From positions 1-31,830 of the forward strand of contig JAMQCK010000281.1 in assembly GCA_024196135.1 (NCBI GenBank): a DNA stretch of 31,830 bases, read 5' to 3'. This document shows positions 1 through 10,936 of this stretch, in pieces; the stretch's first letter is position 1, and every line of letters begins with the position of its first letter. The stretch comes from Pleurotus ostreatus/Saccharomyces cerevisiae fusant (taxonomy: Eukaryota; Opisthokonta). The notes beneath the pieces are model-generated. The model ran no database searches. It was not told where the DNA came from and was given only the letters and a program-made list of their open reading frames with translations. A program made the translations under genes and the position numbers.

Positions 1-1229
1 CTCCTCGGCGTCCTCGTCGCACGAGTGCTAGCGGGCATCGTCGCGCAGTTCTCCGGCTGGCGCGTGGTGTACTATGTGGCCATCGGCGTGCAGGCGTTCA
101 TCCTTGTGTGGTGCTGGGCAATCATCCCGGACGTACCGAGGAAAAATCGGGGACTGACTTACTGGCATGTTTTGGTGTCGATGGGGCGGTTTGCGGTGAC
201 GGAGCCGGCGCTGATCCAGGCGTGTTTGATCAATATGGCGTCGAGCGCGGTGTTTGCCAGTTTTTGGGTGACGCTGACGTTCTTGCTGGGTGGGCCGCCG
301 TATAACTACGACACGTGAGTCCTTGCTTCTTCAGATCGTTTTCTTGCGCGCTGAACTCGCTGCAGATTGGTCATTGGCCTCTTCGGGCTTGTCGGAATGC
401 TTGGCATCGCCGCATCGCCGCTTGTGCGTATGTCTGCTTCGAAGGTCTTCTGTTAGTACTGAAATCCGCCAGGTCGGCCGCGCCGTCGATGGTCTCGTGC
501 CCTGGAATGCGTCGCTCATCTCTATCATCGCTCTCATCGTCTTTCAGGTGCGTATCCGACTCTTACGAAGGGATGCCTCGCAGCCAACAAATATCCTATA
601 GGCAATACAAGTCGGCGCGAATGGCATCAATGTCGCCGCCGTGATCATTGGGGCGTTCGGGCTCGATGTCTTCCGCCAGATGCTACAAGTCTCTCTGACT
701 ACGGCGATCCTCACGTGCGTAGATGGCGCATCCTTGACGTTCAGTAAATGTCTGATCGGCATATTCTTCAGCATCGACGCCAACGCTCGCGCTCGGCTGA
801 ACGCCGTTCTCATACTTTCGGTACGTATGATTACAAACACACTCCTCCTCTATAATCGTTTGGCAATCGCGTGCTTACAGCAACCCTCCTCAGCTCTTCC
901 TCGGTCAAGTCATGGGTACCGCCGCCGGTACGCACGTCTTCACGAAGAACGGCTGGCGCGCCTGCGCCGGGCTGAGCATGGGGTGGTGTGGGTGGCAGCT
1001 GCTTATCCTCCTCGCGCGCGGGCCGCGGTGCGCGAGGAAGACGTGGGTGGGATGGGAGGGAGGTTGGGGGTCGTGGAAGGAGGGGAAGCAGGCGAGGCCC
1101 GAGGGAAAGCAGACTGGACCCGAAACGACGGAGCCTTCGTACGAGGTCAAGGATCCAACTGAGGCGAAGGGCAGTGCGCCGTCGACGGAGAACGGCGCGG
1201 TTCGAGATCACAAGGAGGTGCCGCAATAG
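1..1229 (+). CDS. MFS transporter, C-terminal part (5' end outside window)
   Basis: Membrane transporter of the major facilitator superfamily; the substrate cannot be told. Six exons join in frame: 1-314, 366-423, 473-547, 602-714, 772-820 and 894-1229, giving 314 residues with the first part of the protein missing to the left of the window. About eight hydrophobic segments are visible. Near the end, NARARLNAVLILS spliced to LFLGQVMGTAAGT resembles the TM10-TM11 region of drug or sugar-efflux type MFS permeases (AraJ/YnfM-like), which is why I prefer that branch. The tail after the last TM is hydrophilic and rich in K, E and G. Introns are 48-73 nt with good donors such as GTGAGT and GTACGT. 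The stop is TAG at 1227-1229. The family call is firm and the subfamily is an inference. Confidence 0.85.
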
Positions 1230-2883
1230 AGATAGATGCGGCTTAGATGCTTTCACAGGCACTTCATAGAGATGGGGTATGTTCCGAGCTGATGAGATTT
1301 GTGGCGCGCTCATCGCCGCTTACAGCTGAAGCTCTGCAAGGTCCTCCTTGTATTCCGGGACGCACAGCTGGTGTCAGGCTGTTGAGTTGTAGAAGGAGTC
1401 CCTTGACTATCAATCTCCCGTGGCTCAACGCGCTCGTCAAAATTGTAAAGTGTTTTCCGCCCACGTCAGTAAGCCCATGAGGGAGAGGGAGCCCACATGG
1501 TTCAAAAGGAAGACGTACGTTATTTTCGTCGACCATCGACAAGTGCACCAGAGGGGTCGCCTCATGTCGAATCAGCTGAAGTCTAGTGTGTGGGCGTATT
1601 GCGGCGCAGCGAGGGACAGCTGTGCACCACGATCGCGGGAATGAAAAGACCTGAGCTTCGCCTTATACTCGAAGCGCGATGGTGCGATCAGCGAGGACCG
1701 GTGGTCGTGGTCGTAGGAGGTCCAGAACAATACGAGACCATGGTTCCCGCAGACGAAGTCCGGCAGATATCGCGTACTCGATGCCTCGATCATAGCGGTT
1801 CGAACTTGAACTCGATCGGTTGGTAAATCTCGAATCGGAGCGGCACCGAGTCACGTTCCAATCAATCAGACGGCCCGAGCCATGTTTGTTCGTCTTGCAC
1901 ATCAACCGTCACCATCTACCCAGCTCAACGTTCTTCGTCGCTCTCTTGTAGCTGTATGTACCCGAATTATAGGTTCGCACATAGCTCGGAGTCGACCTTC
2001 CTATCGTGGAGCCTCTGAATTCAAAAGCCCAGCCTCCCAGGTCTTTCAGTCGCTGGCACAGCCTACAGTTTTCTCGCAAGGCCCTCAGGTCCGTTCAAAA
2101 TATTCCGAGGGCATCTAGTGCACCCGCTGCGCCCTATACTTCCCGACGTGACGATGTAATGGCGGGTCTACGGTGCTCTTGCCACGCATCTTCCATGTTC
2201 ACGACTCGATTCGAGTCGCCGAAAATCGGAACATGTCTCTTCCTTGCTGACCTAATTACCTCCCTCTCGCAAGGCCACAGCCGCTTCCCTGCTATGCTCG
2301 TCGGTGGCTTGCCACTTTGAGAACTATCTACGGTGCCGGATCTGGAGGGAACGACCGCCGACTATACAAGTTCGAGTCACAACTCTGCGCAGCTTTCTGG
2401 AAGCCACTGGATCTTTCCGACTGCTCCTCATCCATCTTCGTATGCTGCCTCGCTGTACACTAGTCCGCCGCATCCGCGCTCTGACCGGTCACCTCTGCCC
2501 CCTCGTGCTTGCGCAGTGGCGCGAACCAGCGCGGCATCTACAGATTCCGCTGCTGTTTCTTACGCCGAACGTACGTGGTCCTCATCTACCCCGCACTCTC
2601 CATTCACTCCTCGGCATAGCGCGACTGCTACTGCGGCTTCTAGATGACGGTTCGCGACAGGATTCGCCGGCCGCCTCGTACGCCCTGGGCAGATGGGACG
2701 GATAGGGTTTGCAGTACGTATAGCTCTCTGATTTTACGCACGCCGTACCCCATGCCAATGAGAAGATATCTCTGTCTTGCTTTGGTTTCGTTTGCTATAG
2801 CCCTCTCAAGCTGTTGAAAAGGTTCGACGTGAGTATATGAGGCTCCCTGGCTCGCACTCCCCTTCGCTTCCCATGTACACACC
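1230..2883. other. Intergenic stretch, no gene resolved
   Basis: About 1.65 kb between the MFS stop and the next gene. Open frames exist (for example 1882-2118, 2304-2705 and 2321-2647 on the plus strand) but they are low-complexity, overlap each other in different frames, and show no motif I recognise. A 57-codon ATG frame at 2644-2817 carries a hydrophobic stretch near its end. Its relation to the gene at 2884 could not be settled, because the splice joins I tried hit stop codons. A TATA-like site lies just upstream of 2884. Part of this stretch may be an unannotated or decayed gene. Confidence 0.5.
2833..2839 (+). promoter_or_regulatory. TATA-like element upstream of the small two-TM gene
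   Basis: The sequence GTATATGAG lies about 50 nt before the ATG at 2884. It is followed by a pyrimidine-rich leader and ACACACCATGA at the start codon. Position and context suit a fungal core promoter. This is inference from spacing only. Confidence 0.35.
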
Positions 2884-3501
2884 ATGAATCCTTATCTTCC
2901 CTTTCTTCTACATTTTCTCGGCAGCGTCGCACAGGCGTTAGTCTTAGAGCGCTTGAGCGCCACCGCTAAACGCGTTGTGCTCGTGCTTTCTCTATCACTG
3001 TTCGGCGCTCTCGTCGCCTGGATCTTCCCGAGATTCGAGGACGTGCTCGATTGCTGCGATAATGTGCACGCAAATATTATCCCCGCCATCGACTCTGATG
3101 TGGTCAAAGGCAGCGACATTGAGGCAAGGTAAGCTTATTCCTTCAGACCTTGCTCACGCATCGTCCGACTCACACTTGAATAGGTTGTGCAAGCTCGAGG
3201 ACAAGACGATGGAAATGTACACCATTTCTTCCTCGTCCGAGGGCCGAGCCCATAGGCTCCTTCGTGGTCCCCAGAGACTCTACGTAACTACTCGGCTCCT
3301 CATCAAATATTTGGCGCTGTCTTGCGAGGTCAAGGTAGATTTCAGATCTATTGGTCAGACCTACGCGTACTGACCAACCATGATCAGAGGACCCTTAAAA
3401 GGGCACAGTCCATGACTTCGTACAAGCGAACTGTGGAGCGACAGGAATTTATCATCCCTCCCATCGCAGTGCCCGCCCCTGTGGTTGTCAGCCATAGGTA
3501 G
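2884..3501 (+). CDS. Small two-TM protein of unknown function (copy 1)
   Basis: Uncharacterised 169-residue protein. Exons are 2884-3128, 3184-3334 and 3388-3501 (510 nt, in phase). The second donor could instead be GTCAAG six bases earlier; I chose GTAGAT after AAG as the better donor. The N-terminus has two hydrophobic segments, about residues 4-22 and 30-49. After them come DVLDCCDNV, a charged segment ending in LCKLEDKTMEM, and a basic C-terminus (TLKRAQSMTSYKRTVERQ). The ATG sits in ACACACCATG, a favourable context, with a TATA-like site about 50 nt upstream. The gene at 21294-21967 has the same plan: an MN start, two N-terminal TMs, a Cys-His/Cys-Cys-Asp turn and an LxKLxxK segment. No known domain was recognised. 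The protein is presumably membrane-anchored. Confidence 0.6.
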
Positions 3502-4176
3502 GCCGATCCATGCCAATCATTCTACTCTGCAGCTGACTGACGTAGCCCTTTCCTCTTCCTTTCATGTCTTTATGTCCTTTTCTCTTTCCACATCAGGCAC
3601 CACAATTGTCAATCCGTCGCATCGACACAAACTGCTTACTAAATCTACCCAATGGCTTTTCATCTGACTAGATGGAAGACATGGCTCGATATGGTACATA
3701 TACACGCTTTGTACCTACCCCCTTCCCCTTGCCTATTCTTTAGATCCAAATATCCCAAATATTTCCGTAGTGTATCATTTAAATAGGGATCAAGTCAGCC
3801 CTAACTAGTACTGACTGTTCTCTACCAAAATACTATACAACAATATAAAATCCCCTTAAATGCATGAATGCGTGACCATTGTATTATGACTCTGATATGC
3901 TCATCCTGCCAGGTAGTGGTGAGAAAGCGAACATTCCTTCTCGCTTCGACTCGTCCCTCAAGTTGAACTTCGGTCACGTGGGTGTTCGGTGATTGCCGAT
4001 ACTGCTCGCGCCTGTCAGCTGGCACTGCTGTTTCCCGCTGCTTCGACCCAACGACCATCATCCAACGATCTCCTCTCGAGGACGCGGTATTTTTCTTCGA
4101 GGACGGGCTGCACCTTGTAATATTATCAAGGTTCGCAGGCAAGCGAGGCTTTCTTGTGTTTCTTGCTAATTCCGAT
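3502..4176. other. Intergenic stretch, AT-rich centre
   Basis: About 675 bases between the two-TM gene and the DUF6535 gene. Around 3700-3870 it is clearly AT-rich and holds short palindromic runs such as AAATATCCCAAATATTT. It probably carries the 3' end of the first gene and the promoter of the second. The frame open upstream of 4177 has no ATG, so I do not extend the next gene into it. Confidence 0.5.
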
Positions 4177-7100
4177 ATGGCGTCGCTAGCGATGGCCGAC
4201 GCACCAGAGGCAACCGAGCCCATACCGAATACCTACGATTGGAGCAAGGACGACGAAGAGTCGATAGAAAAGAAAAGAAGGAATCGATTCAAACAGAGAC
4301 GTCGTGCGTGAAGCTCGATTGCGTCCCGATCACGGCCCACGTTGACTTTTGGCCAGCGAACCCATACGATTACGAGCAAAAATACGCGGAAGATGACTAC
4401 GGTGAAGAGTTGGGTAACAACGCGCGCTTCTGGCACGTTTTGCTCGACGAAGGGAGAATGTACGATGCCGAGCTCGTGGACGGATGGCGTGAGACACTGG
4501 ACGTACTCCTGGTATTCGTAAGTCGGTTACTAGTATGCGCGCGATAGGCTATTGACGCGCTCTTCTGAGACCGGATCGTTCTCTGCTGTGGTTACCGCGT
4601 TTGTGGTGCAGTCCTCCCAGGCGCTGAAGCCCGATTATGCGCAGATATCGGTCAGTCTCCTGGCGGAGATGATGGCTCTGCAAAGGGCCTGGGCGAGCGG
4701 GTCTTCCATCGACGATGTGCCGCGGTCAAGCTTTGCGCTCGATGCTGTTACTGCGTCCGCGCTGGACTACTGGTGTAACGGTCTGTGGTACACGAGCCTC
4801 GCTCTTAGCATGTCTGCCGCGCTCATGGCTGTACTCATCAAGCAGTGGCTCCTGGTAAGCGAAGTGCAGCCTGGCCTTTCGTCCAAACATTCACATACGC
4901 GTCAGGCCTATAGAAGCAATGTATCCGGGACGCCCAAGCACCAGGCGCTCGCACGTCAATTCAGGCTGATCGGTGTAGAGCGCTGGAACGTCCCGCTCAT
5001 CGTCGGCCTTCTGCCTATGTTGCTTCACATAGCGCTGCTTCTCTTCTTCGTCGGACTCGCTCTTTACGTCTTCACATTCGACTCCGCCATAGCTTGCGTC
5101 GTCGTCGCCCTCGCTGTTGCTGTCTATGCGCTGTATGTCGTCGCGAACATCCTGCCGATGCTTGATAGCCAATGCCCGTACAAGACACCTCTCTCTCAGT
5201 TCGGGTATATTGGCCTGCGATACCTCCTAGACAAGGTGCTCGGGCGACCTGCGCTAGGCGACCTGCCAGATCCGTCCACCTCATCGCCGCGTGCGCGACC
5301 GTGGGTCGAGTTTCTCCTGACGCCTCTCACCCGCATGTTCGCGTCGTCTACCGCGCGGACACCGCGCGATAGAGAGTCCAGTGCCATCGCTCGTAACGAG
5401 AAATCGCTCCAAATCGAGTCTCTTTTTTGGCTTCACGCTACATCCTCGAACCCGAGTGCGTCCAGCATCGTTTGCCAGGCTATATCTGGACTGCCAGCGG
5501 ATATCTCGATACATCATCGCCTGCGGCGCGACGATCTTTATTTCGAGATCTCTTGGCGCCTTGAGGTCTTGACGCAGGCTGCTGACGACGAGAATGCAGG
5601 GTCCCGCGAGCGCCTTACTCGTAGCCTGCTTTTTCTTGAGGTGCCCCAGGATTCATTTCATATCTCCACACGACCCATTGCAATGCGGTGTGGTCTCAAC
5701 TACGAAGAGGATTCAGCTGAACTGCAGGCCGCGGTTCTTGCCCTTGCTGGGGATGTTGGGGGATATTCTCGCACCCGTTTTGAGATACCCCCTAGTGTTC
5801 CGCTCTCCGGACCTTTCGGCAACTCGCTGCGACTACCATTGATTCACGTATCGTCGCCAAAGACCCTGCGCTTACAGCCCGCCGTCTGGTACCACATGCT
5901 TCCTTGGTTGACAGCCATGGATATGACGCGCGCCGGCGCTATCCATCTTGGGATTTATCCCTGGCAGCAGGTCGCACAAGGGAAGTCTTCATACTTAACT
6001 ATGGTGGACAGGTGGCCCTCTCGCAATTTGGAGAACCTGTCTGATGCGCCTGAGGACGATCTCTACGTGACAATCCTACGGACGATTCACAACCTGGTGT
6101 GCGAGATAGGATGTGCGGAGCAAGCTAATGTGAGCGAACTAGCTGTCAGACGAAGCCATGTCCTAACCACTTTCTAGATTGTCACGATACAGGACCTGCT
6201 GCTACACATGTTGCATCACACGTTCAAAGGCTTGGCACGTGCAGCAACAGAGGTACAGCTGAACACTAGGTTGACCGCGGACCAGAGAGCCTATCACTTG
6301 AAACTACACTGCCGCGCACTTAGATTTCTGAACCACATATCTGGCATGATGGCACTCATGGGGCTGTCGACGGCTAAAGAGCAGCAGCTCCTAGAGACGG
6401 TCACGCAGCTTGCGAAGGTCTCCTTTTGGCCCGGCCGGAGCCGTGCAGATCTTTTGGATGTATTTCCGTACTCTAGGCCCGGGTGGGCAGTTCGCCCGCT
6501 CCTGCGGGCCTATGCTCATTTGCTCAATCAACCCGAACAATGGCGCGCACATCCTGCCCACATAAATATCATCCCTCAAATGATTGAGATATTTCAGGGC
6601 TATCCCCGCGAAGCGCTGGAGGCCACGCTCGAGTATGATGTCCTCGCGACGCTCTGGCCGCACGCCGATGGCCACTTCGACGCGGAGGAGGGCGAAGTGG
6701 CAGAGTTCGTGAGAATTGGGGGGCTGAACGGAGGATTCGGGAAGCTCTTGTCATCGTACTTCGGATCCATGGTCCAACTCCTCACATACGAAGACAAGAT
6801 GCGCCATGCGGATTATCTGACTCGTACGGCCGACTTCTCAAGGCTTATGACAACAACCGCCGAAGTGAACCATCTAACGTGGTGCATACTACTGGATATC
6901 TTGCAACCTTCCAGACCGTCATGGGCCCCGGTGACGGAGTCTCTGCACTCCAGCATCCTACAATTTGCCAGACAGACCTCAAAATCGCATGACCAAGCGT
7001 GGAGGAATATACTGGGGCCCATGTACCGGGTTTGGGGCAACATCAAGCCTGCGGTCGGGAGTGCCCTTCTCACGCTGCGCGGCCAACAGGCGTATCTGGA

Positions 7101-7272
7101 TTTCGTAGAAGTAATACGTCCTGGCCTGGTAGCTGAAGCAAAGGCGCAAAGGAAGCCGGGTGTAACAGGAGAGACGGTTAGTGCAAGTGGAGGAGAAGAT
7201 ATCGATGGGGTGCAGGAGAAGAAACAGGAGAACATGGGTTCGGGAGCTGGAAAGGGTAAGGCGAAGGACTAA
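4177..7272 (+). CDS. DUF6535-type transmembrane protein
   Basis: Membrane protein of a family abundant in mushroom-forming fungi; its role is unknown. Five exons: 4177-4303, 4357-4517, 4570-4854, 4906-6129 and 6178-7272 (2892 nt, 963 aa). The DUF6535 hallmarks are clear: YDYEQKYAEDDYGEE (about residue 46), WRETLDVLLVFTGSFSAVVT (about 86-105, across an intron), LIKQWL before TM3, SGTPKHQALARQFR (about 198-211), then two adjacent TM segments at about 222-245 and 251-273. The remaining 690 residues look soluble and mostly helical, with IESLFWLHATSSNPSA typical of the family. The tail is rich in G, K and E. The third intron (4855-4905) is 51 nt and has no in-frame stop; the family alignment argues that it is spliced out. 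The intron at 6130-6177 removes a TAG. ATG 4177 is the first ATG in frame. Confidence 0.88.
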
Positions 7273-7526
7273 ATATGAGTTGAGAAATTTGGGCAGGTAG
7301 ACGGAGCCGAGGTCGAGGCTGTATTCAATGTTTGCCATGATATTGCAAGTAGAAGTTCAACCGTGACGGCTGACGTTGCGCTCGCGTCGTCACACGTGTC
7401 ATCGGAAGTCCGCGCCGAGTTCATTGAATGGCCGTCGTCCCTTGTCCAGCTGTCCGCAAGTTGTCTTCGACGTTCACGTTCTTGTTTTCCTTATTTTTCT
7501 TTATTCTGAGAGCGCGAGCTCTTTAG

Positions 7527-10500
7527 ATGGTCGCCCTCACCTCCTTGAGCGCATTTCTGCTCTTGACGACACCAGCAATCGCGCAGACTTCACCGAATGA
7601 TCCCCTCCGCGCGATCGCCATTGCAGCGCCGCCACCCCCAGAGGCACCGATATGCTGTCTAGTGCAGCCTACGGACCAGGAAGCTACGGAGGAAGATGTC
7701 CTGCTGTCGTTTGAGGAGTGGAAAGCAAAGCAGTACGCAATGCAGCAGCAGACGCAGACTCGCGCTCAAGGGGACGCGAACCGATCGGAAAGTACGACGG
7801 GGAGCTCAACACCAGTCAATGCAGGAGAGACTGGCACTGACGGGGGAGAGACACAGGCACCTGCTGCAGCAGACCCTGGCGGGACGGACGGCGCAGGTGC
7901 CGCGGCAAGCGAGGCAGGGACCGAAGAGCCTATGTCCCTTCACTTCAAGGTGCCCTTGACGGACCGCTTCAACTACGCGAGCTCCGACTGCTCGGCGCGC
8001 GTTCATGCCTCGCACAAAGGCGCTAAATCCGCGCACTCCATTTTATCCTCAAAGCGCGATCGATACATGCTCAGTCCCTGCGATACAAAGACCCCTCAAT
8101 TCGTTGTGGTCGAGCTCTGTGAAGATATCCGTATCGACACCGTACAGCTGGCCAACTTCGAATTCTTCAGCGGGGTGTTCAAGGACTTCACCGTCAGCGT
8201 CGCCAAGCGGTACACCACGGACGAGTCGGAGTGGACGGTCGCGGGCACATACCAGGCAAAGAACGTGCGCGGGGTGCAGGTGAGTGACATACTGCTCTGT
8301 GATTCGCCAGTTCCTGACATTTAGTGATAGTCCTTCCACCCCCCAACTTCCTTACGCGACTTCTATCGTTACATTCGTATCGACTTCCACTCTCACTACG
8401 GCAACGAATACTATTGCCCCGTTTCCCTCCTCCGCGTGTACGGCCTCACCCATCTCGAGCAATGGAAATGGGAGGCCTGGGAGGAAGAGAGTCGCGCGCG
8501 CATCGCAGGGTCGTCCGCCCTTCCGGCCAGCTCTAGTGCGGACCCGACGAAGGTCGCCGAGGAGCCTCAGGCGGCTGCCACCGCGAATGAGTCGTCCTCC
8601 TCTGGAGTCACGACAGACCGGTCGGGGCGCGGACCGAGAACGCCTCAGACCACCGCTCTGCCTTCGACGACAGCCCCAAGCCTCTCTGGGACTACTTCGC
8701 CGACGACGTCGAGCACCCCGAGCAGTCCGAGTGTCACTCCGACAAGTCAGAGCATTCCCACCACGGCAGCTGGCAACGATTCCAACGTCCAGTCAACGGA
8801 TGGTCCGCAGACCACGACCTCCGTCTCTTCCTCTTCGGAGGCATCCTCCATCAGTAAACCCCCAGGGGAGCAGCTTGACGACTCGACGACCACGAGCTCT
8901 ATCACCACGACGATTACCGCATCGCAGAACGTGCAGACAGGTGTGAACAGCGTGTCGCTTGCGCCGCCCCTTGCGGCAGCCACGGGGGAGTCTATCTATC
9001 GAACTATCATGAACCGTCTCACCGCGCTGGAAGCGAATCAGACGCTGTACGTACGGTACTTCGAGGAGCAGGCGACAGGCGTGAGGGAGGTCCTCCGCAG
9101 GCTGACGGAGGATGTGGGGCGGTTGCAGGCGCTGGTGAGTAGGCTTTTGTCCCAAGTTACGAGTGGCGGTAATGAAGTGTGTGCAGGGCAAGACGCAAAG
9201 CCAGAACTATCATCGGACGGCAGCCGAGTGGGATCGCCAGCGTCTCCGTCTACAAGCTGATTACGACGAGCTGATCAGCAAGGTAAACTACTTGTCCGAC
9301 GAGGTAGGCTGTGATTGATTCGATGATCGCTCCGCCGATACTGACTTTGTTCAGGTCATCCTGGAGAAGCGCCTCAGTATTGCCCAACTTTGTCTGCTTC
9401 TCGCTGTGCTGGTCTTCCTCGCAATGACCCGCGGCAGCAACGTCGATGTCGTTCATCCTTCACCGGCCATGCGCGCATGGGGCCGTCGCAAGCTCAGCAT
9501 GAGTGGCCATTGGGTCATGGACCGACTCCGCAATGGTCGAGGTCGGAACGACAGCGACGCTTCCATGTCTCGCGAGCGTCCAGCGCAGCGCTCGCGTGAA
9601 CACAACGAAGCTCTCTCCGAGGAAGAAATCCACAACAACCGCATGAGAGATATCAACTCCCGCGCGGTCGACTTGAGCGATCCCACCAAGCAGAACGTCG
9701 AGTCGGACGGGAATAAGGAGAATGTGCCAATTGCGAAGCGGCGACCAGCGCGCCTTGTCATCTCCACGCGTCCGAGGGCTCCTTCACTGCGCACGCCGAC
9801 GCGACGGCATATGAATGGCGGCCTCGCCACCCCAACGCGCGCAGGACATCTGCAGTGGCCGGCCACTGTGACACGCGCCGTAGGCATCGCGCTGGACCGG
9901 GGCACGGGGACTCCGTCACGATCCGAGGCAGAGACCATACGGGCGCAGCGTCCAGCGACTGTGCAACGTAGCTCCTTCGCGTTCGGAAAACCCGAGCGGC
10001 CGACTTTGCTTTTGCGGTCGAATTCCGGAGGCACGGTGCTCCCGCCAAGCGGGTCGTGGCATGGACCACAGAGGAAGCCGCAACGGTCGGCGAGGGCGGC
10101 ACATTTGCATGAGGTGCATGCGTCGTACTCGCGGTCGAGGGACGGGGAGGATGGCGATGAGAAGGGCGCGGACAACGGGAAGGACTGGAAAGGCAAGGGG
10201 AGAGCATTCGGTGCTGGAGAGGACGGAGACGATTGGGTGGACACGTCGGAAAGCGAGGGTGAGGGCGAGACGGCAGATTCACCGTCACACGGGCGTCGGG
10301 CGCGTCCTCGTAGACGGAATAGCACACCGTCTGAGAGCCTGAGTAGTCGCTCTGGCTTGTCGCTGGCTCCGGGACCTTCGACCCATGTCTCTCATGCCTC
10401 TGCGCCAGACGCTTTGTCTACACCCTCTACCGGCGCCGTGCGTAGCCCAGAGCGTCGGCCGCGGACCCCGCGGACTACTCCACCACCGGCGCCTGTATCG

Positions 10501-10617
10501 CCTTCAGCTGCATCTCGAACATCTCCTGCCCAGAATCCATCGTGTCGTGCCCCTGGCTCCACCCTCCACGGACCACAATCGCCCATTCTTCCGTCGTCAC
10601 CATTGCACGTTGGATGA
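7527..10617 (+). CDS. SLP1: SLP1-type SUN domain protein
   Basis: SUN-like protein of the ER and nuclear envelope. In yeast, SLP1 relatives act with Emp65 in guarding soluble ER proteins, and related mid-SUN proteins sit in ER membranes. Exons: 7527-8279, 8331-9134, 9187-9303 and 9355-10617 (978 aa). Residues 1-20 form a signal peptide ending AIAQ. LSFEEWKAKQ at about 60-69 is the signature that precedes the SUN domain in this subfamily. The SUN domain spans about 138-296, with NYASSDCSARV, LSPCDTKTPQFVVVELCEDI and YIRIDFHSHYGNEYYCPVS; its cysteines (155, 185, 198, 280) fit a disulphide-stabilised lumenal domain. A Ser/Thr-rich linker, a coiled-coil-like stretch (about 480-565) and one TM at about 566-583 follow. 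The last 390 or so residues would be cytosolic and are basic, Ser/Pro-rich and disordered. DUF6535 ends 254 bp upstream. Confidence 0.92.
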
Positions 10618-10936
10618 TAACCTCTCTCCTGCGCTATACAGACAACAAAAAACAACAACTCATTTCTCTATCAAGGATTTCATGGATCTCACGCATCTCT
10701 TCACGATACATGTACCATACCACCCGCAATGTCTTCTTCCTTATTCCTGCTTAATTCTCGCGCACATACTTCCCTTGCATCTGCAATTCATTGGTTTTTT
10801 TGTCTTCATCTTGAAAGCTCACCCGGCTCAAAAAACCTTCATCACTGGTATAACAGGGATGCAAGCAAGCCCTTTGACCCGGTACAGACAACGTACAGAC
10901 CATAGTACAATTCCCCAGCTCATTGCGTGATCCCGT
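10618..10936. other. Convergent 3' intergenic region
   Basis: About 320 bases between the SLP1 stop (+) and the DUF6534 stop (-). It contains an A-rich run after the SLP1 stop (ACAACAAAAAACAACAAC) and a T-rich run at about 10797-10811, and probably carries both 3' UTRs. No gene was seen. Confidence 0.5.

Noticed and set aside
1780..1830. GGTTCGAAC motif suggesting a tRNA T-arm
   Set aside because: The flanking bases do not pair into a T-stem, and no acceptor stem or anticodon arm could be built.
8284..8946. 220-codon plus-strand frame overlapping the SLP1 second exon
   Set aside because: It is a shifted frame of the SUN gene; the SUN motifs YIRIDF and YYCPVSLLRVYG lie in the other frame.
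9453..10325. 290-codon open frame on the minus strand
   Set aside because: It lies wholly antisense to the last exon of the SLP1-type gene, is Arg/Ser/Pro-rich as expected from the complement of GC-rich coding sequence, and shows no domain.
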